DNA of 64,000 nt, from contig NZ_BMHM01000005.1 in the NCBI RefSeq assembly GCF_014640815.1, positions 124,001 to 188,000 on the forward strand, read 5' to 3'. Of the stretch, positions 25,833-35,304 are shown piece by piece. The notes beneath the pieces are model-generated. The model saw nothing but the letters and a program-made list of their open reading frames with translations. It had not been told where the DNA came from and did no database searches. This stretch comes from Vreelandella lutescens. GTDB taxonomy: Bacteria; Pseudomonadota; Gammaproteobacteria; Pseudomonadales; Halomonadaceae. Numbering within the stretch: the first letter of the stretch is position 1; every line of letters begins with the position of its first letter. Made by a program: the position numbers and the translations under genes.

Positions 25833-28800
25833 AGGCTTATCGGTGCCTCCAGGCGGCGCGTCATTTTCTGAGCTGCCTGGGCGGCAGCGCACCCCGCCTT
25901 ACGGCCATACTTCGGAAACAGCTTTTTCTGAGCTGCCTGGGCGGCAGCGCACCTGAAGACGTCAAGGCGTTGTGTAAGCCCATCTTTCTGAGCTGCCTGG
26001 GCGGCAGCGCACACCTTTGCTCGTTATTGTCGCCACCGTTATTATTTCTGAGCTGCCTGGGCGGCAGCGCACCGGCTGATGCTACGGCTACGGCCAATTT
26101 GCCAGTTTCTGAGCTGCCTGGGCGGCAGCGCACATTGGCGGTCGTTCTTCGACCCGGATGAGTTCGTTTCTGAGCTGCCTGGGCGGCAGCGCACTTCGAA
26201 ACCCTCATTGCCGAGATGATTGTCGCTTTCTGAGCTGCCTGGGCGGCAGCGCACTCACGCCAAAACTTAGGTTCATCTCTTCCGGCTTTCTGAGCTGCCT
26301 GGGCGGCAGCGCACGCCGTCACTTTCCATCGCATCGGCGCATGGGTTTTCTGAGCTGCCTGGGCGGCAGCGCACCTCGGCACGTAGTTCGGCTACGCGCT
26401 TTTGCATTTCTGAGCTGCCTGGGCGGCAGCGCACGACCAATCTCTTTTAATGGGCTCTTTTTCTATTTTCTGAGCTGCCTGGGCGGCAGCGCACCACGCA
26501 GGTACACGCGAGCTACGCGCATCGTCTTTCTGAGCTGCCTGGGCGGCAGCGCACCTAGTTATCTCTATCGTATATATGACGGTGAGTTTCTGAGCTGCCT
26601 GGGCGGCAGCGCACTCGACCCACCAGATTACTTAAACGCACTCCCATTTCTGAGCTGCCTGGGCGGCAGCGCACCCTGAACAGAAGCCGACAGGAGAAGA
26701 GAGGAATTTCTGAGCTGCCTGGGCGGCAGCGCACTGGAGTATCTTTATCAACTCCGTACTGCGCTATTTCTGAGCTGCCTGGGCGGCAGCGCACCGCTCG
26801 CACGCAGCGTTCCTTGGTAGGGGTAGTTTCTGAGCTGCCTGGGCGGCAGCGCACTGGGTCGCTTCGGACTGCGCCGCTTCCACCGTTTTCTGAGCTGCCT
26901 GGGCGGCAGCGCACGATTTTCCAGGGGCCAGAACTACCCGCCGGACTTTCTGAGCTGCCTGGGCGGCAGCGCACTCGCCGTAATCCTTGAGCTGCCGCAT
27001 GAACATTTTCTGAGCTGCCTGGGCGGCAGCGCACTAGGTCTGCTGGTTTACGCACTTTGTCTGAATTTTCTGAGCTGCCTGGGCGGCAGCGCACCGCAAT
27101 CAGCGAAGAACTAGACCCTTGGCGACTTTCTGAGCTGCCTGGGCGGCAGCGCACATCAAAGGCACCGGCAAAGGCGTCGCTGAACGTTTTCTGAGCTGCC
27201 TGGGCGGCAGCGCACTGGCCACCGCGTTTGAAGCGGCCAACCTGGCATTTCTGAGCTGCCTGGGCGGCAGCGCACCCTCATTGCAGGTGGGGGTTGCCAT
27301 GCGATGATTTCTGAGCTGCCTGGGCGGCAGCGCACTCGTAGCCGTAACGCCCATCCGGCCAGCGGTCTTTCTGAGCTGCCTGGGCGGCAGCGCACCGGGG
27401 CGTGATGAGTGTGAGGTTGCCGCCCACTTTCTGAGCTGCCTGGGCGGCAGCGCACCTTAACCCGGATTTTCTGCTGGCGCTGGGGCGTTTCTGAGCTGCC
27501 TGGGCGGCAGCGCACGGCGTACCAAATTGCGGGGCAGTCGGTGCAGTTTTCTGAGCTGCCTGGGCGGCAGCGCACTCACCGTCAAAGCCGAAGATGACGC
27601 CATGGAATTTCTGAGCTGCCTGGGCGGCAGCGCACGATGAGCGCATCGTTCGCGCCGGCGCGTTTCTTTTCTGAGCTGCCTGGGCGGCAGCGCACGTTGA
27701 GGTCGCGAGACCGTGAAACATTCCAAATTTCTGAGCTGCCTGGGCGGCAGCGCACACCACTGGCTTTGACGCGCCGCATATTGACGTTTTCTGAGCTGCC
27801 TGGGCGGCAGCGCACAAAGTCTGTCGGACTGTCGGAAACCGCATCACTTTCTGAGCTGCCTGGGCGGCAGCGCACCGATGACGGTGAATTGGAGCCCACC
27901 AACTTTATTTCTGAGCTGCCTGGGCGGCAGCGCACTTGGGTGATCCGCTAACGTTGCGTTTTAGTATTTTCTGAGCTGCCTGGGCGGCAGCGCACTCATG
28001 GCAAAACTGAGCAAGGCGGTAGCGGGATTTCTGAGCTGCCTGGGCGGCAGCGCACGCCAGCCGATCTGCCGACGTGGGCCACACGGGTTTCTGAGCTGCC
28101 TGGGCGGCAGCGCACCTTGAGTCCCAGTGCTTGGCGTTCCACAAAAATTTCTGAGCTGCCTGGGCGGCAGCGCACTGCCCGGTGGTCTGGCAGGCTTTGA
28201 TGATGCTTTTCTGAGCTGCCTGGGCGGCAGCGCACCCGCGTGAAACGCGCATTGCGTCGTTTTGGATTTTCTGAGCTGCCTGGGCGGCAGCGCACCAATG
28301 TGGTCAGTCCATCTTCAACGTGGCGGCTTTCTGAGCTGCCTGGGCGGCAGCGCACGCGCTTATCGTTACTAAGTCCCAGGGTATTCATTTCTGAGCTGCC
28401 TGGGCGGCAGCGCACAGGCGGTCGGCAAATACATCAACGCCGTTGCCTTTCTGAGCTGCCTGGGCGGCAGCGCACCGCTATTCGTCACGACATTGCCATG
28501 CTGCTAATTTCTGAGCTGCCTGGGCGGCAGCGCACGATTAATCAGGCAGAAGGTGTAATAGAGTTTGTTTCTGAGCTGCCTGGGCGGCAGCGCACACGGT
28601 GACCGTGTTTAAAGTCGTAAATATATATTTCTGAGCTGCCTGGGCGGCAGCGCACGAATGCACGATCATCTTGGGTCATCCTTCCCATTTCTGAGCTGCC
28701 TGGGCGGCAGCGCACGTATTACAACCGAAGCGATTTTAAAGCGGCATTTTTCTGAGCTGCCTGGGCGGCAGCGCACTTCGATGCGTACTTTTTGTTCAAT

Positions 28801-30999
28801 GGCCTTGCTTTCTGAGCTGCCTGGGCGGCAGCGCACACTTCAACAGGCAAGCCCTTTTGCTGCCAGTCTTTCTGAGCTGCCTGGGCGGCAGCGCACCATG
28901 CTAGTGAACGGCAGTATATGGGTGCGGTTTTCTGAGCTGCCTGGGCGGCAGCGCACCATTCAGTGCCGCAGTGTGGGCAGGCGTAGGTTTTCTGAGCTGC
29001 CTGGGCGGCAGCGCACCTGTTTATATAGCAGGCTCTTTGCACGCTGACTTTCTGAGCTGCCTGGGCGGCAGCGCACACTCCCTCATGCCAAACAAGGGTT
29101 TTTGCTACTTTCTGAGCTGCCTGGGCGGCAGCGCACGTGGACAATGTGCTGGGCGGCGCCTGGGCAGATTTCTGAGCTGCCTGGGCGGCAGCGCACGACG
29201 AACAACAGCCAAGTGCTGCCAATGATCGTTTTCTGAGCTGCCTGGGCGGCAGCGCACGCTCTGCGCTCATAGCGCCTCCTGGAACTCATTTTCTGAGCTG
29301 CCTGGGCGGCAGCGCACTCAATACCCTGGTGCATTTCAATCGGGCGTTTTTTTCTGAGCTGCCTGGGCGGCAGCGCACAGTAACGGCAACACCGCGTCAA
29401 TCCAAAACGATTTCTGAGCTGCCTGGGCGGCAGCGCACACGGCGGCAGCGACGGCGGTGGCGATGTTCCTTTTCTGAGCTGCCTGGGCGGCAGCGCACTT
29501 CGATGATGCCCTTGTCGATCTGATGGTGATTTTCTGAGCTGCCTGGGCGGCAGCGCACTTACCGTTCTCTATTCCTCTTAATTCCCCGATTTTCTGAGCT
29601 GCCTGGGCGGCAGCGCACGAGCTGGTCGGGGGGTAGCTCGCCTTCGTCTATTTCTGAGCTGCCTGGGCGGCAGCGCACAGCGTTATAGCGTTTTAGAGAA
29701 ATTGGTTAATTTTCTGAGCTGCCTGGGCGGCAGCGCACCCTTTGTAGTCCGGCGCGCCAGTGCGATTGATTTTCTGAGCTGCCTGGGCGGCAGCGCACTC
29801 GTAATGCATACGGTGCAGGCGGTCATAGTATTTCTGAGCTGCCTGGGCGGCAGCGCACTTCATGACCATTATGAGTGCCCACCCTTTCATTTTCTGAGCT
29901 GCCTGGGCGGCAGCGCACGTGCTTACTCGTGTTGATGTGTGTCGCAATATTTTCTGAGCTGCCTGGGCGGCAGCGCACGCCGTGGCTGACCCAAAAGGGC
30001 GTATCTCATGTTTCTGAGCTGCCTGGGCGGCAGCGCACGGCAGTTGGGCGGCGTTGAGATTCGCCGTGATTTTCTGAGCTGCCTGGGCGGCAGCGCACGT
30101 CTAATCCCTAGAAACGAGAAAACCCCGGATTTTCTGAGCTGCCTGGGCGGCAGCGCACTAAGCAGGCTGCTTATGCATAGCACCCTTTGTTTTCTGAGCT
30201 GCCTGGGCGGCAGCGCACTTTCCATGATTTTCTATCCTTAGGATGCTTGGTTTCTGAGCTGCCTGGGCGGCAGCGCACGGAGCGACACAGGCGCGGGTGC
30301 TCATCCGCCGTTTCTGAGCTGCCTGGGCGGCAGCGCACTGCATGCGTATTACCCAAGCCTTGAGGGCGAGTTTCTGAGCTGCCTGGGCGGCAGCGCACCT
30401 CACCAAACATATTGGCTTAGATTGGCCCCATTTCTGAGCTGCCTGGGCGGCAGCGCACATAGTTGCTTTGCGGGCTTGCTCGACGGTATCTTTCTGAGCT
30501 GCCTGGGCGGCAGCGCACGTTGGCGGTGAGTACGCCCAGGTGTTCGAGTTTTTCTGAGCTGCCTGGGCGGCAGCGCACATTCCTACTCTTATCCTAAGGC
30601 TTCCTCTTATTTTCTGAGCTGCCTGGGCGGCAGCGCACAATCGCGTCGATAACGTGGTGGCCACGGCGAATTTTCTGAGCTGCCTGGGCGGCAGCGCACT
30701 GGCACCCCACGCCGCTGCCGCTTAACCAGGTTTTCTGAGCTGCCTGGGCGGCAGCGCACTAAACGGGCACGCTTCAAAGTGAAAAAGCGCATTTCTGAGC
30801 TGCCTGGGCGGCAGCGCACCGCCGAGCTGCCTGGAAATTGCGTTTCATGCTTTTCTGAGCTGCCTGGGCGGCAGCGCACTGCGACGCTGAAGCTGTACGG
30901 CGCAAGAAAGTTTTCTGAGCTGCCTGGGCGGCAGCGCACCTGTGGGCGCGTTTCGAGCCGATCATGGGCAATTTCTGAGCTGCCTGGGCGGCAGCGCAC
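25805..30999 (-). CRISPR. Type I-F CRISPR array, 87 repeats and 86 spacers
   Basis: A 28-bp repeat recurs without interruption. In crRNA sense it begins GTGCGCTGCCG and ends GGCAGCTCAGAAA, the type I-F consensus with a CTGCC/GGCAG stem and loop GCCCA. Seventy-nine spacers are 32 nt and seven are 33 nt, which accounts exactly for the 5195-bp span. Repeats look identical by eye except the last. The leader and the cas genes lie at the high-coordinate end, so transcription is leftward and the newest spacers are near 30970. Many spacers differ in composition and I saw no duplicates. Confidence 0.98.
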
Positions 31000-31015
31000 T
31001 AGAGCATATCAAATT

Positions 31016-31028
31016 TAATCTGCTGATT
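31016..31028 (-). promoter_or_regulatory. IHF-like site, leader-proximal
   Basis: AATCAGCAGATTA on the minus strand matches WATCAANNNNTTR with one mismatch. It lies 17-29 bp from the first repeat. Confidence 0.5.
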
Positions 31029-31039
31029 GTTAAAGAGCT
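31028..31039 (-). promoter_or_regulatory. BoxA antitermination element in the CRISPR leader
   Basis: On the minus strand AGCTCTTTAACA matches the E. coli rRNA-operon BoxA (TGCTCTTTAACA) at 11 of 12 positions. BoxA recruits NusB/NusE and protects long untranslated RNAs from Rho; BoxA-dependent protection of CRISPR arrays is established in Salmonella. Here it would protect a 5.2-kb pre-crRNA. Confidence 0.75.
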
Positions 31040-31045
31040 TTGGCC

Positions 31046-31083
31046 AAAAAAAGCGGTATCACCCTTTCTTGAGCGATACCGCT
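31046..31083 (-). terminator. Intrinsic terminator of the csy operon
   Basis: On the minus strand AGCGGTATC (31083-31075) pairs perfectly with GATACCGCT (31060-31052), loop 14 nt, followed by seven T residues (31052-31046). It lies 46 bp after the cas6f stop and separates cas mRNA from the pre-crRNA. Confidence 0.85.
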
Positions 31084-31095
31084 AAGCGATTGATT
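31083..31095 (-). promoter_or_regulatory. IHF-binding site, leader-distal
   Basis: AATCAATCGCTTA on the minus strand matches the IHF consensus WATCAANNNNTTR at every position. It lies 84-96 bp from the first repeat. IHF bends type I-F leaders during Cas1-Cas2/3 spacer integration in studied systems. Confidence 0.65.
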
Positions 31096-31128
31096 ATTGG
31101 TGGTCAATTTTCACGTTAGAAAAAAGGG

Positions 31129-31698
31129 TCAAAACCACGGCACCGTAGCATTACTGCTTAAACCATAGTGGTTAAACGCACCCACCACCGAGCTTTCCTG
31201 TGGCTTGCTGTGCTCGATAAACAGGCTGAACCGCTGCTGGGTAGAACGGCTATTAATCTGCACAAAGGGCAGCTCTATACGCCGCGCGGCTACTTTGGCG
31301 TAAATTTTCCGCGCCTCTTCTTCTGAAATGCCATTCCGCTTGGCATAACGCTTGGCACGGCTTTCACTCCCGGTATTGAACTGCTTCCGTACGACATTAA
31401 TATGCTGCGCATTCTTGGGAACAACGATCACCTCACTTACATGAGTATGATCACGCATGCCCGTTAGCCAGTCTGCATTCATTAGCTGCTGCAAACGCGT
31501 CTGGGTTCCATGCAGGCGCAGATGGTCACCCAACGTGCGAGCGCGAACACCATGTTTATGCCCTGGAAAACTGGCGCCTACGTCCGCAGCCTGTAAGTCG
31601 AACAGCGCCCGATGCAGCTTGTTGTAAAGCGCGCCCATCAGCATGGCTTCGGGAAAGTCGGGGTCGGGCCTGAGCCGGATATCAATATAATAATCCAT
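31129..31698 (-). CDS. cas6f: Cas6f/Csy4 pre-crRNA endoribonuclease
   Basis: This nuclease cuts pre-crRNA at the 3' base of the repeat hairpin and stays bound to the crRNA. The 189-residue protein begins MDYYIDIRLRPDPDFPEAML, as in Pseudomonas Csy4. His29 in KLHRAL, Ser150 in NSRST and Tyr178 in NHYGLS match the catalytic His29, Ser148 and Tyr176 of that enzyme. It ends VPWF, also conserved. The arginine-rich helix (AKRYAKRNGISEEEARKIY) should read the repeat stem's major groove. It follows csy3 by 3 nt. Confidence 0.97.
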   Translation of the reverse strand: MDYYIDIRLRPDPDFPEAMLMGALYNKLHRALFDLQAADVGASFPGHKHGVRARTLGDHLRLHGTQTRLQQLMNADWLTGMRDHTHVSEVIVVPKNAQHINVVRKQFNTGSESRAKRYAKRNGISEEEARKIYAKVAARRIELPFVQINSRSTQQRFSLFIEHSKPQESSVVGAFNHYGLSSNATVPWF

Positions 31699-31701
31699 GG
31701 C

Positions 31702-32727
31702 TTACCCCGCCTCGCCGAACACACCGCCACGGATCAGGGTTGCCATCACAAAGTGCTGGTTCTCCTTAGAAGGCACTTGGTCTTTGATCATCCAGTTATC
31801 CAGCAGTGAGTAGAAGTCAGCTTTCTGCTTGGGCTGGCGATACGCTTTGCCCTGGGTAGTCACCGAGCCATAAGGCTCGACAGCAATAGGCCCCAGATCT
31901 TCATCGTTCTCATTGGGGTACCAAGTGTCGATGGTACGGATGGCGTTACCCAGTTTCTGAGAGTGAATACCGGCAATCTCGCTGACGTGATACAGCGTCT
32001 TGCTCTTATCGCCCCGGCCCCGGTCAAGAATTAGCTCTTGAGAGGGGAACACCTCTTGTCCGCTACCCATGCGGACATAGGCCACCACTTCTAGCAGCAA
32101 GTGCTGCTCGCCCGCCAACGCGGAGTCGATGACACCCGCAAGTTCTTTAAGCTCGGCAGTATCCTCGAAGGCACGCAACGAAAGTGACAGTGCATCAAAC
32201 GTCCACTCTTTGGTGGCTTTGCCTTGAGCCAACTGGCGAATACTGACTTCTACTTGCTCTGCGCCCATGCGGTTGCGCCACAGAAAGCGGCCATTGGCGA
32301 GGTTATTGGCGTAACGATGCGCCAGCTCGCCAAAGCCTTGCGCTTGCTTATACTCAGCGACGGCTTGTTCCAGCTTGGCTTGGTACTCAGCGTTATTACA
32401 GGCTGACGGTGTTCCAGCACCAGCCAGTACGCGCAGGGTGAAGCGGGCAACTAGGGTATCTGCATCGTGAGGCAGTGTGGCTACATCGACGGTTTGTAGA
32501 TTGGGGTTTTCAATCTGCGCATCTAGTTTCGCGGGGTCTTGGTCTTTGGCTTTCAAGCGGTTGGAAATGGTGCCGCGCACCGATTTTTCGCGCACTTCAA
32601 CCGGCTGCCACTGCTGTTCATCTTGCCGCTTATCCCAGTGGCTGGCGTATAGCAGCGCATCGGAAGGGTCGAGCTTGCGCTCAAAAGCGAGGACAGAAGC
32701 GGTTTTGAGGGTATCGTTTTTAGCCAT
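31702..32727 (-). CDS. csy3: Cas7f/Csy3 backbone subunit of the type I-F Cascade
   Basis: A 341-residue RAMP-fold subunit. Six copies normally polymerise along the spacer part of the crRNA in the Csy surveillance complex. The start [21 protein letters not shown] and the internal [14 protein letters not shown] are typical of Csy3. Length matches the family (about 330-345). It lies between csy2 and cas6f, 15 and 3 nt apart, in the standard csy1-2-3-4 order. AAGGAGC precedes the ATG. Confidence 0.96.
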   Translation of the reverse strand: MAKNDTLKTASVLAFERKLDPSDALLYASHWDKRQDEQQWQPVEVREKSVRGTISNRLKAKDQDPAKLDAQIENPNLQTVDVATLPHDADTLVARFTLRVLAGAGTPSACNNAEYQAKLEQAVAEYKQAQGFGELAHRYANNLANGRFLWRNRMGAEQVEVSIRQLAQGKATKEWTFDALSLSLRAFEDTAELKELAGVIDSALAGEQHLLLEVVAYVRMGSGQEVFPSQELILDRGRGDKSKTLYHVSEIAGIHSQKLGNAIRTIDTWYPNENDEDLGPIAVEPYGSVTTQGKAYRQPKQKADFYSLLDNWMIKDQVPSKENQHFVMATLIRGGVFGEAG

Positions 32728-32742
32728 GATAAAGCTCCTTGT

Positions 32743-33711
32743 TTACTGTGCTGAGGCGCGAAGGTAATAGTCGTTATTGAGACGGTAGAGGCCCGCTTCT
32801 TCGTCGTTATCAACGTACCAAAGCAGGTCTTCAGGTTGCTTCATGCGGTGCGGGCTAACCCATTCACCCATGGAGTAGAGGCTTTCGACAAAGCGGAACG
32901 GGGTCTTGGTATCACGGGCGTTGGCGACTTCACTTGGCTGAAAAAGATCTGAAATAGCGCCATAACCCACTGGAATGGGCACCAGCCAGCCGCGATAGGG
33001 CCGCTGCGTCTGCCAAACGGGCTTCTCGTTGGGTTCGCCTTCATTTTCTAACGTGCACACATGGTTAAGACGAGAGAGGTCTAACCACGCATCCAGCAAA
33101 CTGGCGTCTGGATTTTGCTGTTGCAGTGTTTGAAGGTGCTCGGTGAGGTAATCATCCCGCAGGGTGAGGGCAAAGCCCGGCAGCCAGCGCCGCTTCAAGC
33201 GAGCGAACTGCTTGTAGCGTTCATCTTCTTTGTCATCAAGCGTGACCCATTGCGGGCGTTGTTTATGGCTTGGCACCGCACGGTTAGGGATGACACTGCC
33301 TCCGGCAATGCGCATGCCCGATACAATCTCTCCGATTTGTTTAGCGATATTCTCATGCTCGCTTTCTACAGCGCCGGTATCAATCGAGAAGATCAGCGTG
33401 ATATCCAGATGGACGCGCCCTTCTTCTACAATCGCTGCCGTACCACCGGTTTTGTCCACTGGGTTGCGCGTCAGGTGAAAGCCACGGATGTAACCACCCT
33501 CAGTGGCCTGGGCTTCAAAGTCATGACAAATAACCCCAACACGGCCAAGTGCAACGGGAAGACTCGCCTCTGCTAACTTCCGTTCCAGAGCATGCATCAA
33601 ACCTACAAATGCACTCATGGCAGGAAAGCCCCAGGTCATTGGGCTGGAAATCGCGTTGGCGTTTTGTACACGCAGACGCGGCAGAACTAGGAGGTTTTTT
33701 ACTTCACTCAT
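32743..33711 (-). CDS. csy2: Cas5f/Csy2 subunit of the type I-F Cascade
   Basis: A 322-residue Cas5-like RAMP protein that caps the crRNA 5' handle with Csy1. The N-terminal LLVLPRLRVQNANAISSPMTWGFPAMSAFVG is readable in sections as the Csy2 signature, and the later GGSVIPNR motif is also family-typical. The frame has ATGs at 33720 and 33711. I prefer 33711 (MSEVKN), which has GGAGG in range and overlaps csy1 by 8 nt. Tight overlap supports co-translation. Confidence 0.93.
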   Translation of the reverse strand: MSEVKNLLVLPRLRVQNANAISSPMTWGFPAMSAFVGLMHALERKLAEASLPVALGRVGVICHDFEAQATEGGYIRGFHLTRNPVDKTGGTAAIVEEGRVHLDITLIFSIDTGAVESEHENIAKQIGEIVSGMRIAGGSVIPNRAVPSHKQRPQWVTLDDKEDERYKQFARLKRRWLPGFALTLRDDYLTEHLQTLQQQNPDASLLDAWLDLSRLNHVCTLENEGEPNEKPVWQTQRPYRGWLVPIPVGYGAISDLFQPSEVANARDTKTPFRFVESLYSMGEWVSPHRMKQPEDLLWYVDNDEEAGLYRLNNDYYLRASAQ

Positions 33712-35080
33712 CGTCATCACCTCCTGGCAGGTTGGTTAAGTCTTCCGTTAGGCTTTCCATCCAGCGGCGATCACGATCCTGCAGGCGTTGATGGGTCGCA
33801 TCTTTCGCGAGCGCTTTCTTCCAGTGGCGGAACTCCACATCACCCAAAGGCAGCTTTCCGCCTAACGCGGCATTGAGCCAGCTAGCAAAGCGGTGGCGAA
33901 TATCGTCTGCCCACTCCACGCTGTTTCGCGCTTCACGAAAAGCGGTATCCTCTTCGGCGCGGCCAGGGTCTAGCCAATACATTTCTTCTACTGATAATTC
34001 GCACTTTTCATCGTCGCTCCAGCCCGCAGGCAGGCTATGCATCTGCATGGCAAACAGCGCCAACTCATCCATCAACATGGCGGTGTAGTCATCGCGCAGG
34101 TCGCGGGTGTGCATGTCTGACGTAGGGTTGGTTTCAAGAAACTGTTTGAGGTCTTTAACCAGCGAACGTACGTCTGAACGACTACCAAAGACGCCAGGGT
34201 GGGAGAAAACCGATGCGACTTTCAGCGGTGGGCGAATATCGCGCACATTCCAACTGGGTGGCATGGAAGCTAACAAATAGTTATTACCGCCCCGCTCGCT
34301 ATTCAGCTGCGAGATATTTTGTGGCTTGGTACCACCCATTTTCTGGGCGGCCAAGTTGGGATAACTGTGCACCGATTGCTCAGCGTATTTGCCTTCCCGC
34401 TTGGCTTTACGTGCCTCTTTGGCCTCTTCGCTAAAACGGTCATGGTTAATGGTTTGAAAGACCCTGTGCGCCAGAGAAGTGGCGTAGAGCGGTGCTAGCA
34501 GATGAAAGTTCTCAGCGTCATTTTCTACGTCTGCGGCATCATCTCCCACCAGCCAGTAGAGCTGTTTGCCTCGGGTATGCGAGGCGTGCTCACCTCGCGG
34601 TTCGGTAATCGCCGCAAAGGCGCTGATCCACGCCTGAGCTTGCTCAGGATTATCGCTTAACGCTTTTGCCAGCTCAGTGTCATTTTCCAGCGCCCGCTCA
34701 AGTAGCGACTTTCCCTCAAATTGCAGCTTCAAGAACTTATAAACATCCAAGGCGGCAGCGTTCCCTACGACATCGCCCGCAAAATCAGCAGTTAGCGTGT
34801 GACTGCCAACAAGAGAATGGTTATTTAGCGATTCAGGTGGGGCGTAAAGATTGGAGCCTTTGGCATCCGGATGAATAGGTTTGAGGGAGTGGGTAACGAC
34901 TTGTAGTTGACCAACGCGTCTTGCTGCATCGTTGATCCAGGTATCGAATTGGAACTGCTCAACCAGCGCTTGATATTTTGGATCATCAGGAGCTAGCTTT
35001 TCTGCCTTGGTATCAAAGCGCTCTTTTAAGAAGGCTTTAATCCCAGAGCGTATTTCTGGTGCTCTACTATTATCTGCCAT
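33704..35080 (-). CDS. csy1: Cas8f/Csy1 large subunit of the type I-F Cascade
   Basis: A 458-residue Cas8f that recognises the protospacer PAM (CC in known I-F systems) and the crRNA 5' handle. The N-terminal helices (SRAPEIRSGIKAFLKERFD) and the internal GGTKPQNISQLNSERGG, a near-invariant Csy1 stretch, identify it. It is the first gene of the csy unit. A 224-bp gap separates it from cas2-3, so it probably has its own promoter. AAGGAGA lies before the ATG. Confidence 0.96.
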   Translation of the reverse strand: MADNSRAPEIRSGIKAFLKERFDTKAEKLAPDDPKYQALVEQFQFDTWINDAARRVGQLQVVTHSLKPIHPDAKGSNLYAPPESLNNHSLVGSHTLTADFAGDVVGNAAALDVYKFLKLQFEGKSLLERALENDTELAKALSDNPEQAQAWISAFAAITEPRGEHASHTRGKQLYWLVGDDAADVENDAENFHLLAPLYATSLAHRVFQTINHDRFSEEAKEARKAKREGKYAEQSVHSYPNLAAQKMGGTKPQNISQLNSERGGNNYLLASMPPSWNVRDIRPPLKVASVFSHPGVFGSRSDVRSLVKDLKQFLETNPTSDMHTRDLRDDYTAMLMDELALFAMQMHSLPAGWSDDEKCELSVEEMYWLDPGRAEEDTAFREARNSVEWADDIRHRFASWLNAALGGKLPLGDVEFRHWKKALAKDATHQRLQDRDRRWMESLTEDLTNLPGGDDDE

Positions 35081-35119
35081 ACATTCTCCTTGTCGTTATC
35101 CCACCCTGCTGGCATAGAA

Positions 35120-35302
35120 ATGATGATAAATCACAGCGACCATATCTTTAGTATTCTTTGGTCTGAAGAAGACCAACAATTTGTAGGTTTATGCTCAAAA
35201 TTTCCAAGTCTCTCCTGGCTTGCTAATGACAACGCTGAAGCTCTTGCTGGCATACAAGCCCTGGTTTGCGAAACGCTCGCGGATATTAATGAACATGTTT
35301 AA
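35120..35302 (+). CDS. Solitary HicB-like domain protein encoded antisense within the cas locus
   Basis: A product of about 60 residues. DHIFSILWSEEDQQFVGLCS followed by KFPSLSWLANDNAEALAGIQ and a final helix (LVCETLADINEH) follows the partial RNase-H fold of HicB antitoxins (beta-beta-GLS-A-EA-helix). No HTH or ribbon-helix-helix and no HicA toxin gene is present. It is divergent from csy1 (starts 39 bp apart) and ends 2 bp before the cas2-3 stop. It is clearly AT-richer than neighbours. A TTG ten codons upstream is an alternative start; the SD is weak. Confidence 0.6.
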   Translation: MMINHSDHIFSILWSEEDQQFVGLCSKFPSLSWLANDNAEALAGIQALVCETLADINEHV

Positions 35303-35304
35303 TG

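Larger units (their letters stand above)
31000..31128 (-). promoter_or_regulatory. CRISPR leader between cas6f and the first repeat
   Basis: This A/T-rich 129-bp segment holds, in transcription order, a consensus IHF site, the cas operon terminator, a BoxA and a second IHF-like site, then the first repeat. An AATAAT -10-like hexamer occurs at 31098-31093 with a poor -35 (TTCTAA). The pre-crRNA start is not resolved. Confidence 0.75.

Noticed and set aside
29401..29470. Spacer sharing GGCGGCAGCG with the repeat
   Set aside because: A ten-base GC-rich match is easily chance, weaker than the 11-nt match in the spacer at 30820.
25861..31018. Many open frames with repeated peptides such as ELPGRQRT, FLSCLGGSA, RCRPGSSE and CAAAQAAQK
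   Set aside because: They are translations of the CRISPR repeat in different frames; period and spacer content show non-coding array DNA.
35120..35302. A complete HicAB toxin-antitoxin module
   Set aside because: No HicA-like gene is present on either side; the flanking DNA is cas coding sequence.
31000..35304. A CreTA-like toxin-RNA module guarding the cas genes
   Set aside because: I looked for a repeat-like pseudo-CRISPR unit near the HicB-like gene and in the leader and found none; the small gene resembles an antitoxin, not a toxic RNA.
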